From Firmicutes bacterium CAG:882 (GTDB lineage Bacteria; Bacillota; Clostridia; Lachnospirales; Lachnospiraceae), in the NCBI GenBank assembly GCA_000435595.1, contig FR895444.1, positions 1 to 58,957 of the forward strand: DNA of 58,957 nucleotides. The letters run 5' to 3'. Under the pieces are notes generated by a model. It saw nothing but the letters and a program-made list of their open reading frames with translations, was not told the DNA's origin and did not search any database. Shown here piece after piece: positions 50,335 through 57,951 of this stretch. Each line of letters starts with the position of its first letter. The stretch's first letter is position 1. The position numbers were made by a program, and so were the translations under genes.

Positions 50335-52092
50335 TTGAAGGAAGAATGGCGCGTATACACAAAAAAGGCAGATTTTAAGGCTATAGGCGATAAGTATAAA
50401 ATTGATCAGGTTGTGGCAAGAATTATAAGAAACAGGGATATAATAACTCCTGAACAGTACGAGGAATATATTAACGGGGATCTGACAAGTCTCCATTCAC
50501 CATGGCTTTTAAAGGATATGGAAAGAGCGGCGGATATTGTAAGGTCAGCGGTTGACGATGGAAAAGCCATAAGAATAGTCGGTGATTATGATATAGACGG
50601 AATTAATTCAATATATATTCTGTACAGCGGATTAAGGCGGCTTGGGGCTGATGTTGACTATGTGGTTCCACATAGGGTGACGGATGGTTATGGAATAAAT
50701 GAACGGCTTATAGATGAGGCACATGCTGCGGGCAGGAGAGTAATAATAACCTGTGATAACGGAATTGCCGCTTACAGTCAGATAGAACATGCCAAGACTC
50801 TCGGTCTGACGGTTGTGGTGACGGATCATCATGGTGTGCCGTTTGAGGAGAAAGATGGCGGTAGGAGGGAAATACTGCCTCCGGCAGATGCGGTCGTAGA
50901 CCCGGCGAGAGCCGACTGCACATATCCATGGAAAAGAATATGCGGTGCGGTTGTTGCGATGAAGCTTGTTCAGGCTTTATTTGAGCTTTACGGCAGACCT
51001 GCTGATGAAATCTATGATTTCCTTGAGTTCGCGGCGGTTGCGACGGTGGGGGATGTCGTAGACCTGCAGGGGGAGAACAGGACAATAGTAAGGCTTGGTC
51101 TTAAAAAGCTTAAGAATTCAACAAATGCAGGGTTAAATGCACTCATAGATGTGAATAAGCTTGACAGGGCAAATATCTCATCATATCATGTCGGATTTGT
51201 CCTCGGACCGTGTCTTAATGCGAGCGGACGTCTGGAATCTGCGATGCTTGCCATTCAACTGCTTTTGTCAGACACCAAGAAGGAAGCAGAACATCTTGCA
51301 GGTGAGCTTTTAGCACTTAATGAGGAGAGAAAAGAGCTCACGAGACGGGGGGTTGAGAAAGCATTTGACATGATAGAGAACAGTGAACTAAAGGACGACA
51401 AGGTGCTTGTCGTGTATCTTCCGGGATGTCATGAGAGCATAGTAGGAATAATTGCCGGAAAGATAAGAGAGCGCTATAACAAGCCGGTTATAGTATTCGC
51501 TGATGGTGATGGATGCTTAAAGGGCTCAGGACGCTCGATAGAGAGCTACAATATGTTTGAAAAGCTGACGCAGTGCAAGGCACTTTTGATGAAGTTCGGA
51601 GGTCATCCGATGGCGGCGGGAATGTCCATTGCGCCTGACAAGCTGGATGAACTCAGAAGAAAGCTTAACGAGTACAGCGGGCTTACGGAGGATGACCTGA
51701 CGCTTAAGGTATGGATAGATGTGCCTATGCCGCTTGAATATATATCGGAGAAGGTTATAGGTGATTTGTCGGTGCTTGAACCATTCGGAAAAGGTAATGA
51801 GAAGCCCGTGTTTGCGGACAAAGAGTTACATATAAAATATCTGTCGCACATGGGAAAGGAAAATCAGTTTACAAGGCTTACCCTGGAAAAACAGGCACGG
51901 TTTAAGGATGTACAGGGGAATATACATACCGCTCCTTGTACAATGGAGGCTGTAATGTTCTCGATAGACGATGTGCTTGAGAGGGCATACGCTGAAGGTG
52001 CTTGTGTTAACATAATCTATTATCCGTCCGTCAATGAATATAACGGAAGGAGAAAGCTTCAGCTTGTGGTAAATTCGGTTATGCTTTCGTGA
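50335..52092 (+). CDS. recJ: Single-stranded-DNA-specific exonuclease RecJ
   Basis: A 585-residue DHH-family nuclease. Motifs: IVGDYDIDGINSIYILYSG near 82, ITCDNGIAAYSQIE, VVTDHHGVPFEE, LGPCLNASGRLESAM, and the DHHA1 part with GRSIESYNMFEKL and KFGGHPMAAGMSI. It degrades single-stranded DNA 5' to 3' in recombination and mismatch repair. The start appears to be TTG at 50335, with AGAGG eight bases upstream; the ATG at 50330 is followed by GCT and a stop. It is shorter than E. coli RecJ but similar to other clostridial homologs. Confidence 0.93.
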   Translation: MKEEWRVYTKKADFKAIGDKYKIDQVVARIIRNRDIITPEQYEEYINGDLTSLHSPWLLKDMERAADIVRSAVDDGKAIRIVGDYDIDGINSIYILYSGLRRLGADVDYVVPHRVTDGYGINERLIDEAHAAGRRVIITCDNGIAAYSQIEHAKTLGLTVVVTDHHGVPFEEKDGGRREILPPADAVVDPARADCTYPWKRICGAVVAMKLVQALFELYGRPADEIYDFLEFAAVATVGDVVDLQGENRTIVRLGLKKLKNSTNAGLNALIDVNKLDRANISSYHVGFVLGPCLNASGRLESAMLAIQLLLSDTKKEAEHLAGELLALNEERKELTRRGVEKAFDMIENSELKDDKVLVVYLPGCHESIVGIIAGKIRERYNKPVIVFADGDGCLKGSGRSIESYNMFEKLTQCKALLMKFGGHPMAAGMSIAPDKLDELRRKLNEYSGLTEDDLTLKVWIDVPMPLEYISEKVIGDLSVLEPFGKGNEKPVFADKELHIKYLSHMGKENQFTRLTLEKQARFKDVQGNIHTAPCTMEAVMFSIDDVLERAYAEGACVNIIYYPSVNEYNGRRKLQLVVNSVMLS

Positions 52093-52248
52093 GCTGTAAG
52101 GACAGAGAAAGCATGGTTAATAAATATAATTGAGATTGAAATATAACCCCGTTGATGGTAAAATATTTTTATATGTGATTATGGCAATATGTGCGTTTAT
52201 TACAAATTACATAATAATATACATAATAATGTGGAAAAGGAGATTAAC

Positions 52249-53097
52249 ATGAGAATAGGTGTAAGAGGACATGATGTTGAACACAGCAGTCTTGAAAATC
52301 TTTTTGAGAATATACATAAGCAGGGATTTCACTGCACGCAGCTTGCTTTATCTAAGGCAGTGAAAGAGTTCAAGGTGAACAATGGAGTTATGACACCGGG
52401 ACTTGCATTTTATATAAGAGAGTTATGCGCTGAGAATAAGGTGGACGTATCGGTTCTCGGATGCTACCTCAATCTTGCCAATCCTAACAAGGAGAGCCTT
52501 AGAAAGACTCAGGAGACATATAAGGCACATATCCGTTTTGCAAGCCTTGTGGGAGCTGGAATGGTAGGTACGGAGACAGGAGCGGTGAACGAGGAATATT
52601 CCTTCACTCCGGATAACCACACGGATGAGGCACTTGACGTGTTCATAGAGGGATTAAGACCGGTTGTCGAGTATGCTGAGAAGATGGGCGTAATTATCGC
52701 AATAGAGCCGGTGTATAAGCATATAGTATGCAATTTTGAGCGTGCGAGAAAGGTGCTTGATACAATCAACTCGCCTAATCTTCAGCTTATTTTCGACCCG
52801 GTGAATGTAATCTATGCTGGAAATTATGAGAAACAGGATGAGATTATACGCACAGCGTTTGAGCTTTGCGGTGATGATATATGCTGTATGCATCTTAAGG
52901 ATTTTGTCGTGGAGAACGGCGAGGTGAAGTCGGTTATTTCGGGAAGAGGACTTCTTAACTATCCGCTTCTTATGAGCTATGTTAAGACCTGCAAGCCATT
53001 TGTACACTGCCTTCTTGAAGACACCAAGCCTGACAATGCGGCTGAGGCTAAGAGGTTTGTTGAGGAGCAGTACGAGAAGGCGGCATTGTTAAATTAA
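52249..53097 (+). CDS. TIM-barrel sugar phosphate isomerase/epimerase-like protein
   Basis: The start at 52249 has AAAGGAG upstream; the frame opens at 52189 without one. The 282-residue product is an AP-endonuclease-2-type TIM barrel (xylose isomerase-like). Metal ligands are likely E in AIEPVYKHI, D in LIFDPVNVI, H in CMHLKDF and E in LLEDTKP. Such proteins isomerise or epimerise sugars or inositols. It heads the LicD-glycosyltransferase group. The specific substrate is unknown. Confidence 0.78.
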   Translation: MRIGVRGHDVEHSSLENLFENIHKQGFHCTQLALSKAVKEFKVNNGVMTPGLAFYIRELCAENKVDVSVLGCYLNLANPNKESLRKTQETYKAHIRFASLVGAGMVGTETGAVNEEYSFTPDNHTDEALDVFIEGLRPVVEYAEKMGVIIAIEPVYKHIVCNFERARKVLDTINSPNLQLIFDPVNVIYAGNYEKQDEIIRTAFELCGDDICCMHLKDFVVENGEVKSVISGRGLLNYPLLMSYVKTCKPFVHCLLEDTKPDNAAEAKRFVEEQYEKAALLN

Positions 53098-53137
53098 CGG
53101 TTTAGGACACTGCGGAGCAGTGGCATGGAGGATTATT

Positions 53138-53998
53138 ATGCCTAAGTTTTATGAGCCGGAGCAGCTTAAACATCTGCAAAAGCTTGAGATGGAAATTCTT
53201 ACTGATTTTAAGAAAATATGTGATGAGAATAATCTTGTCTATTTCGGTTATGCCGGAACAGGCATAGGTGCATTGAGACATAAGGGGTATATACCTTGGG
53301 ATGACGACATAGACATTTCGATGCCGAGAAAAGATTATGAACGATTTATGGAACTTGTGACAGAGCAGATGGGCGATAAGTATGAAGTTTTAAATACCGA
53401 GACGGATATCAATTATCCGCTTGCGACCACGAGACTTGTGCTTAAAGGTACCAAATTCAGGGAATACTCTATGAAGGATGTGGACTGCAACTGGGGAATA
53501 TTTCTTGATTTATATGCCCTTGACAATGCTGCTGACGGTAAGCTTGCTTACTGGTGGCAGATGTGGACGGCATGGTTCTGGGGCAAGCTTCTCATATTGA
53601 GAAGCATTCCGAGACCGTATCTGTATGTGCACGGCATCACGGCGAAGCTTGTCACGGCGGCCTGTGTTGCGGGGCATCATGTGATGAACCGGCTCGGAAT
53701 ATCCAAGGAATGGCTATACATGAAGCGTGAGAAGGCGAACAGACGTTATGAGAATGTTGAAACTAAGAGGATAGCATATTTCTGCGACCCGCTTCCATAT
53801 ACGAATACTTTTTCGGTTGATGATATATATCCGTTAAGGGAGCTTCCTTACGAGGATACCACACTTCCTTTTCCGAATCATCTTGAAGAGCTTCTCACTA
53901 AGATGTACGGTGATTATATGACACCGCCTCCGGTTGAGAAGAGAAAGACACATTTCCCGTATGAACTGGATTTCGGGCCATATAAAGATCAGCAATAA
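53138..53998 (+). CDS. LicD-family phosphotransferase
   Basis: The start at 53138 follows GGAGG. The 286-residue protein has the LicD nucleotidyltransferase-fold motif GTGIGALRHKGYIPWDDDID near residues 45-64, with the DDDID metal-binding aspartates. LicD proteins attach phosphocholine or related phospho-groups to cell-surface glycans or teichoic acids. The position between a sugar isomerase and two glycosyltransferases suggests that it decorates a surface polymer. Whether the donor is choline is not shown; no choline kinase or cytidylyltransferase lies nearby. Confidence 0.85.
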   Translation: MPKFYEPEQLKHLQKLEMEILTDFKKICDENNLVYFGYAGTGIGALRHKGYIPWDDDIDISMPRKDYERFMELVTEQMGDKYEVLNTETDINYPLATTRLVLKGTKFREYSMKDVDCNWGIFLDLYALDNAADGKLAYWWQMWTAWFWGKLLILRSIPRPYLYVHGITAKLVTAACVAGHHVMNRLGISKEWLYMKREKANRRYENVETKRIAYFCDPLPYTNTFSVDDIYPLRELPYEDTTLPFPNHLEELLTKMYGDYMTPPPVEKRKTHFPYELDFGPYKDQQ

Positions 53999-54019
53999 AA
54001 ACAGATTGGAGACATGATT

Positions 54020-55168
54020 ATGTCCTATGAGTATGAACTTACAATTCTCATGCCTTGTCTTAACGAGGCGGAGACGTTGGAGACATGTATAAGAAAGGCT
54101 CAGACCTTTCTAAGAGAAAATGACGTGAACGGAGAAGTGCTCATTGCGGATAACGGAAGCACTGACGGTTCAAGAGAGATTGCGGTAAAGGCGGGCGCGC
54201 GAGTGGTACCTATCGAACAGAGAGGCTACGGTGCCGCACTTATCGGAGGCTGTGAAGCTGCCAAGGGTGAGTATGTCATTATGGGTGATGCGGATGACAG
54301 CTATGATTTTCTTAATCTGATGCCTTTTTTAAGCAAGCTGAGGGAAGGCTATGACCTTGTAATGGGCAACCGCTTCAAAGGAGGAATTGCTAAGGGCGCG
54401 ATGCCGCCACTGCACAGATACATCGGTAATCCGGTGTTATCCTTTATCGGAAGATTATTTTACAAGAGTGATATAAGGGATTTCCACTGCGGACTGCGCG
54501 GTTATAAGAGAGATTCCATCATGAAGCTCGGACTTCAGACAATAGGTATGGAATATGCAAGTGAGATGGTTGTGAAGGCAACCCTCTATAAGCTTAAGAT
54601 TACGGAGGTACCTACAACGCTTTCGCCTGATGGAAGAAGCAGGGCACCGCATCTTAGAAGCTTTCATGACGGCTGGAGACATTTAAAGTTCCTGCTCATG
54701 CACAGCCCGAGCTGGCTGTTCCTCTATCCGGGAATATTTTTCACGGCTGTCGGTGCAGTGCTCATGTGCATTCTTGCGGCCAACACCATAACGATAGGGG
54801 CTGTCGGATTTGATATCAATACATTGCTGTACACGGCGGCTATGCTCATGATTGGTGTTAATCTTATATTATTCAATGCATTCACAAGAACTTACGCGAG
54901 AATGACGGGCTTTATACCTGTGCAGAAAAATCATGAAAAGAAGTTCTTCACGGTTGACAAGGGGATTTTTGTCGGTGCGGTGCTGTTCATTATCGGAATT
55001 GTTCTCACTATAATGGCACTTGTGGGCTGGAACAGTAAGAATTTCGGTCAGTTAGACCCGCAGCAGATGATGAGACTTACAATACCTGCGGTTACATTTA
55101 TGGTGACGGGCGTTCAGGTACTTTTCGGAAGCTTTTTTATAGGTATTCTTGAGATTAAGCACAAGTAG
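54020..55168 (+). CDS. GT2 glycosyltransferase with C-terminal membrane segments
   Basis: The start at 54020 has GGAG eight bases upstream; the ATG at 54014 is too close to it. The 382-residue enzyme has a GT-A domain with LTILMPCLNEAETLETCIRK, ADNGSTDGSREIAVKAGARV and the DxD-like GDADDSYDFLNL, similar to dolichol-phosphate-mannose synthase. From about residue 230 there are four hydrophobic segments. It probably transfers a sugar from a nucleotide donor to an undecaprenyl-type lipid. Its neighbours point to surface glycan synthesis. Confidence 0.87.
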   Translation: MSYEYELTILMPCLNEAETLETCIRKAQTFLRENDVNGEVLIADNGSTDGSREIAVKAGARVVPIEQRGYGAALIGGCEAAKGEYVIMGDADDSYDFLNLMPFLSKLREGYDLVMGNRFKGGIAKGAMPPLHRYIGNPVLSFIGRLFYKSDIRDFHCGLRGYKRDSIMKLGLQTIGMEYASEMVVKATLYKLKITEVPTTLSPDGRSRAPHLRSFHDGWRHLKFLLMHSPSWLFLYPGIFFTAVGAVLMCILAANTITIGAVGFDINTLLYTAAMLMIGVNLILFNAFTRTYARMTGFIPVQKNHEKKFFTVDKGIFVGAVLFIIGIVLTIMALVGWNSKNFGQLDPQQMMRLTIPAVTFMVTGVQVLFGSFFIGILEIKHK

Positions 55169-55198
55169 GAACTGCACTGTGAGAGGAATGGGAATTTT

Positions 55199-56014
55199 AT
55201 GAAAAAAGATTATTCGGATAAGCATACCTTTGTAATATGTGCTTATAAGGAGAGCAGTTTTCTTGAGGATTGTATCGAGTCGCTTGAGAACCAGACCGTA
55301 AAAAGTACAATAATTATGGCTACATCCACTCCGTGTGATTATATAAAAAACATCGCCGATAAGCACGGAATCGAACTTTTTGTAAATGACGGGGAGCATG
55401 GAATAAGTGCCGACTGGAATTTTGGAATAAGTAAGGCAAAGACTAAATATGTCACTGTGGCACATCAGGATGACACATACAGAAGAAATTATACGGCAGA
55501 GTGTATTCATGCCATGGAAAGTGACAAAAAGCCGCTTATATTTTTTACAAATTACGGCGAACTCCGCAATGGAACAGTATGTGAAAAAAATAAGCTCCTT
55601 TCAGTCAAGAGACTTATGCTCTTTCCTCTGGGAATAGGAACTAAGGAGCATAAGCTGTTTTCACATTCCGTGTGGATGAGAAGAAGAATACTGTCGATGG
55701 GAAATCCGGTCTGTTGTCCTTCCGTGACATTCAATATGGAAGAGATGCCCGGAAAGATATTCACGGTCGGAATGAAGAGCAATGTTGACTGGGAGGCCTG
55801 GGAAAAGCTCTCGAGGCTTAAGGGAGGTTTCCTGTATAATAAGAACATGTTATGCTTCCACCGTATTCATCAGGATTCCACAACATCGGAGCTTATAGCC
55901 GATAACAGCAGAACACAGGAAGACTACTACATGTTTTGCAAATTTTGGCCAAAATGGATTGCAAGAATCCTTATACATTGGTATACTGATAGTCAGAAAA
56001 GTAATTCGTTATAA
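55199..56014 (+). CDS. GT2-family glycosyltransferase
   Basis: A 271-residue enzyme with an N-terminal GT-A fold (HTFVICAYKESSFLEDCIES) and a metal-binding AHQDDTYRRNY. The C-terminal half is poorly conserved and contains several aromatic and histidine residues (RIHQDST). There are no membrane segments, so it acts in the cytosol or at the membrane surface. It sits 30 bp after the previous glycosyltransferase and 56 bp before galE. The sugar and acceptor are unknown. Confidence 0.8.
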   Translation: MKKDYSDKHTFVICAYKESSFLEDCIESLENQTVKSTIIMATSTPCDYIKNIADKHGIELFVNDGEHGISADWNFGISKAKTKYVTVAHQDDTYRRNYTAECIHAMESDKKPLIFFTNYGELRNGTVCEKNKLLSVKRLMLFPLGIGTKEHKLFSHSVWMRRRILSMGNPVCCPSVTFNMEEMPGKIFTVGMKSNVDWEAWEKLSRLKGGFLYNKNMLCFHRIHQDSTTSELIADNSRTQEDYYMFCKFWPKWIARILIHWYTDSQKSNSL

Positions 56015-56036
56015 ATTTAACGACTTTTTGTAAAGT

Positions 56037-56052
56037 AATTCAATATTGAATT
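56037..56052. promoter_or_regulatory. 16-bp palindrome upstream of galE
   Basis: AATTCAATATTGAATT is a perfect 16-bp palindrome 19 bp before the galE start codon. It overlaps the probable leader. It could be an operator, though AT-rich palindromes also arise by chance. Confidence 0.4.
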
Positions 56053-56070
56053 GTTAGGGAGGGTTAAGCT

Positions 56071-57081
56071 ATGTCAATTCTTGTTACAGGTGGTGCGGGC
56101 TTTATCGGAAGCCACACAGTTGTTGAGCTTATGAATGCAGGTTATGATGTTGTTGTAGTGGATAATCTTGTCAATGCCAGCGAGAAGTCAATCGAGAGAG
56201 TAGAGCAGATTGTTGGAAAGAAGGTTAAGTTCTACAAGGTGGATATCGCCGACAGAGATGGACTTAATGAAGTATTTGACAAGGAGCAGATTGACTCCTG
56301 CATTCATTTCGCGGGACTCAAGGCAGTAGGCGAGTCGGTTGTAAAGCCGCTTGAGTACTATACCAATAATATTTCAGGTACGCTTGTGCTTCTTGATGTC
56401 ATGAGAAAGCACAATGTGAAGAATATAGTATTCTCATCATCAGCCACGGTTTATGGCAATCCTGCATTTATTCCTATTACAGAGGAGTGCCCTAAGGGAC
56501 AGTGTACGAACCCTTACGGCTGGACAAAATCCATGCTTGAGCAGATTTTATCAGATCTCTACAGAGCAGATAACGAGTGGAATGTAATACTTCTTCGCTA
56601 TTTCAATCCTATCGGTGCACATGAGAGCGGACTTATCGGTGAGAATCCTAACGGAATTCCTAATAACCTTATGCCTTACATCACACAGGTTGCAGTCGGC
56701 AGACTTAAGGAACTTTCCGTGTTCGGAAATGATTATGATACACCGGATGGAACCGGTGTAAGAGATTATATTCATGTTGTGGACCTCGCTGTAGGACATG
56801 TCAGAGCCATGGAGAAGATTAAGGAGAATCCGGGACTTAAGATATATAACCTTGGAACAGGCAGGGGCAGCTCGGTTCTTGATATAGTTAAGAATTTCGA
56901 AGCCGCAACCGGCATTAAGATTCCTTATGTGATTAAGCCGAGACGTGCCGGAGATATCGCAACATGCTATGCTGATGCTTCACTCGCTGAGAAGGAGCTT
57001 CACTGGAAGGCAGAGAGAGACTTAAAGAAGATGTGTGAGGATTCATGGAGATTCCAGAAAAATAATCCTAATGGCTATTAA
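56071..57081 (+). CDS. galE: UDP-glucose 4-epimerase
   Basis: A 336-residue extended SDR enzyme. The NAD-binding GGAGFIGSH is near residues 6-14. The catalytic pair is S in SSSATVYGNP and Y in YGWTKSMLEQ (YxxxK). NLGTGRGSSVLDIV lies in the C-terminal half. It interconverts UDP-glucose and UDP-galactose, supplying donor sugars for the glycosyltransferases upstream and for galactose use. GGGAGG precedes the start. Confidence 0.95.
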   Translation: MSILVTGGAGFIGSHTVVELMNAGYDVVVVDNLVNASEKSIERVEQIVGKKVKFYKVDIADRDGLNEVFDKEQIDSCIHFAGLKAVGESVVKPLEYYTNNISGTLVLLDVMRKHNVKNIVFSSSATVYGNPAFIPITEECPKGQCTNPYGWTKSMLEQILSDLYRADNEWNVILLRYFNPIGAHESGLIGENPNGIPNNLMPYITQVAVGRLKELSVFGNDYDTPDGTGVRDYIHVVDLAVGHVRAMEKIKENPGLKIYNLGTGRGSSVLDIVKNFEAATGIKIPYVIKPRRAGDIATCYADASLAEKELHWKAERDLKKMCEDSWRFQKNNPNGY

Positions 57082-57170
57082 AATTTGTTGACTACATGGT
57101 TAAGTGCTGATAGAATATATCGGTCATTCATGTTTACATTGAACAGAAATTTTGGAGGATATACTAAGCT

Positions 57171-57695
57171 ATGAAGAAACTTGAAGATTATGTAAGAAGT
57201 ATACCGGATTTTCCTGAACCGGGAATTATTTTCCGTGATGTAACAAGTGTACTGCAGGAGGCTGACGGACTTCAGCTTTCAATTGACGGAATCATGGACA
57301 AGCTCAAGGGAGTTGATTTTGACGTTGTTGTAGGTCCTGAGTCAAGAGGATTTATCTTCGGTGTTCCTGTAGCATACAATATGAAGAAGGGGTTTGTACC
57401 TGTTCGTAAGAAGGGTAAGCTTCCTTGTGAGACGGTATCCATGGAATATGATTTGGAGTACGGAAGTGCGGTTATTGAGATGCACAAGGATTCCATTAAG
57501 CCGGGGCAGAAGGTTGTAATTATTGATGACCTCATTGCTACGGGTGGTACAATTGAAGCCATCACTAAGCTTGTTGAGCAGCTTGGCGGAGAGGTTGTCA
57601 AGATTGTGTTCCTCATGGAGCTTGCCGGTCTTGACGGACGCAGAAAGCTTGCAAAGTATGATGTTGATTCGGTTATCCGTTACGAGGGTAAGTAG
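57171..57695 (+). CDS. apt: Adenine phosphoribosyltransferase
   Basis: A 174-residue type-I phosphoribosyltransferase. The PRPP-binding loop is VVIIDDLIATGGTIEA near 117-132. The N-terminal IPDFPEPGIIFRDVTSVLQE and VGPESRGFIFGVPVAY are typical of Apt. It salvages adenine to AMP. It is preceded by GGAGG and followed by a terminator. It lies directly before the relA/spoT gene, the usual firmicute order. Confidence 0.96.
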   Translation: MKKLEDYVRSIPDFPEPGIIFRDVTSVLQEADGLQLSIDGIMDKLKGVDFDVVVGPESRGFIFGVPVAYNMKKGFVPVRKKGKLPCETVSMEYDLEYGSAVIEMHKDSIKPGQKVVIIDDLIATGGTIEAITKLVEQLGGEVVKIVFLMELAGLDGRRKLAKYDVDSVIRYEGK

Positions 57696-57714
57696 TCAGT
57701 TAAGGGAATTATGA

Positions 57715-57754
57715 GGCACCGTTGCCATGTGGATATGGCGATGGTGCCGTTTTT
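57715..57754 (+). terminator. Rho-independent terminator of apt
   Basis: GGCACC pairs with GGTGCC, with an inner GCCAT/ATGGC stem, followed by GTTTTT. Palindromic element D begins 12 bp later. Confidence 0.85.
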
Positions 57755-57765
57755 GTGTAATAGGG

Positions 57766-57826
57766 TTTGGGTGTCAAAACGTGCGGATCTGATCTTTATG
57801 TGTATAGCATGTTTTGACACCTGAAT
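57766..57826 (+). repeat. Nested palindromic element, short copy D (about 60 bp)
   Basis: GGGTGTCAAAACGTGC (57769-57784) and GCATGTTTTGACACCTGAAT (57807-57826) are inverted copies of the outer stem of elements A to C. Only about 22 bp separate them, so it is an outer-stem-only form. Flanking bases after it (AGTAATAGAAAACTTCGTTG) resemble those after copy C. Confidence 0.85.
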
Positions 57827-57951
57827 AGTAATAGAAAACTTCGTTGTTATATAATTTCTACATGGTATCATAAGATTTGAATAATATATTTGCTTTTTTA
57901 CAGGAATAATTTTATAATAAAAAAATAAGCTTATATTTTAGAGGTGATTGC

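Noticed and set aside
57680..57871. Small minus-strand open frame over the apt terminator and element D
   Set aside because: It reads through a terminator hairpin and a palindrome; no ribosome-binding site or domain.
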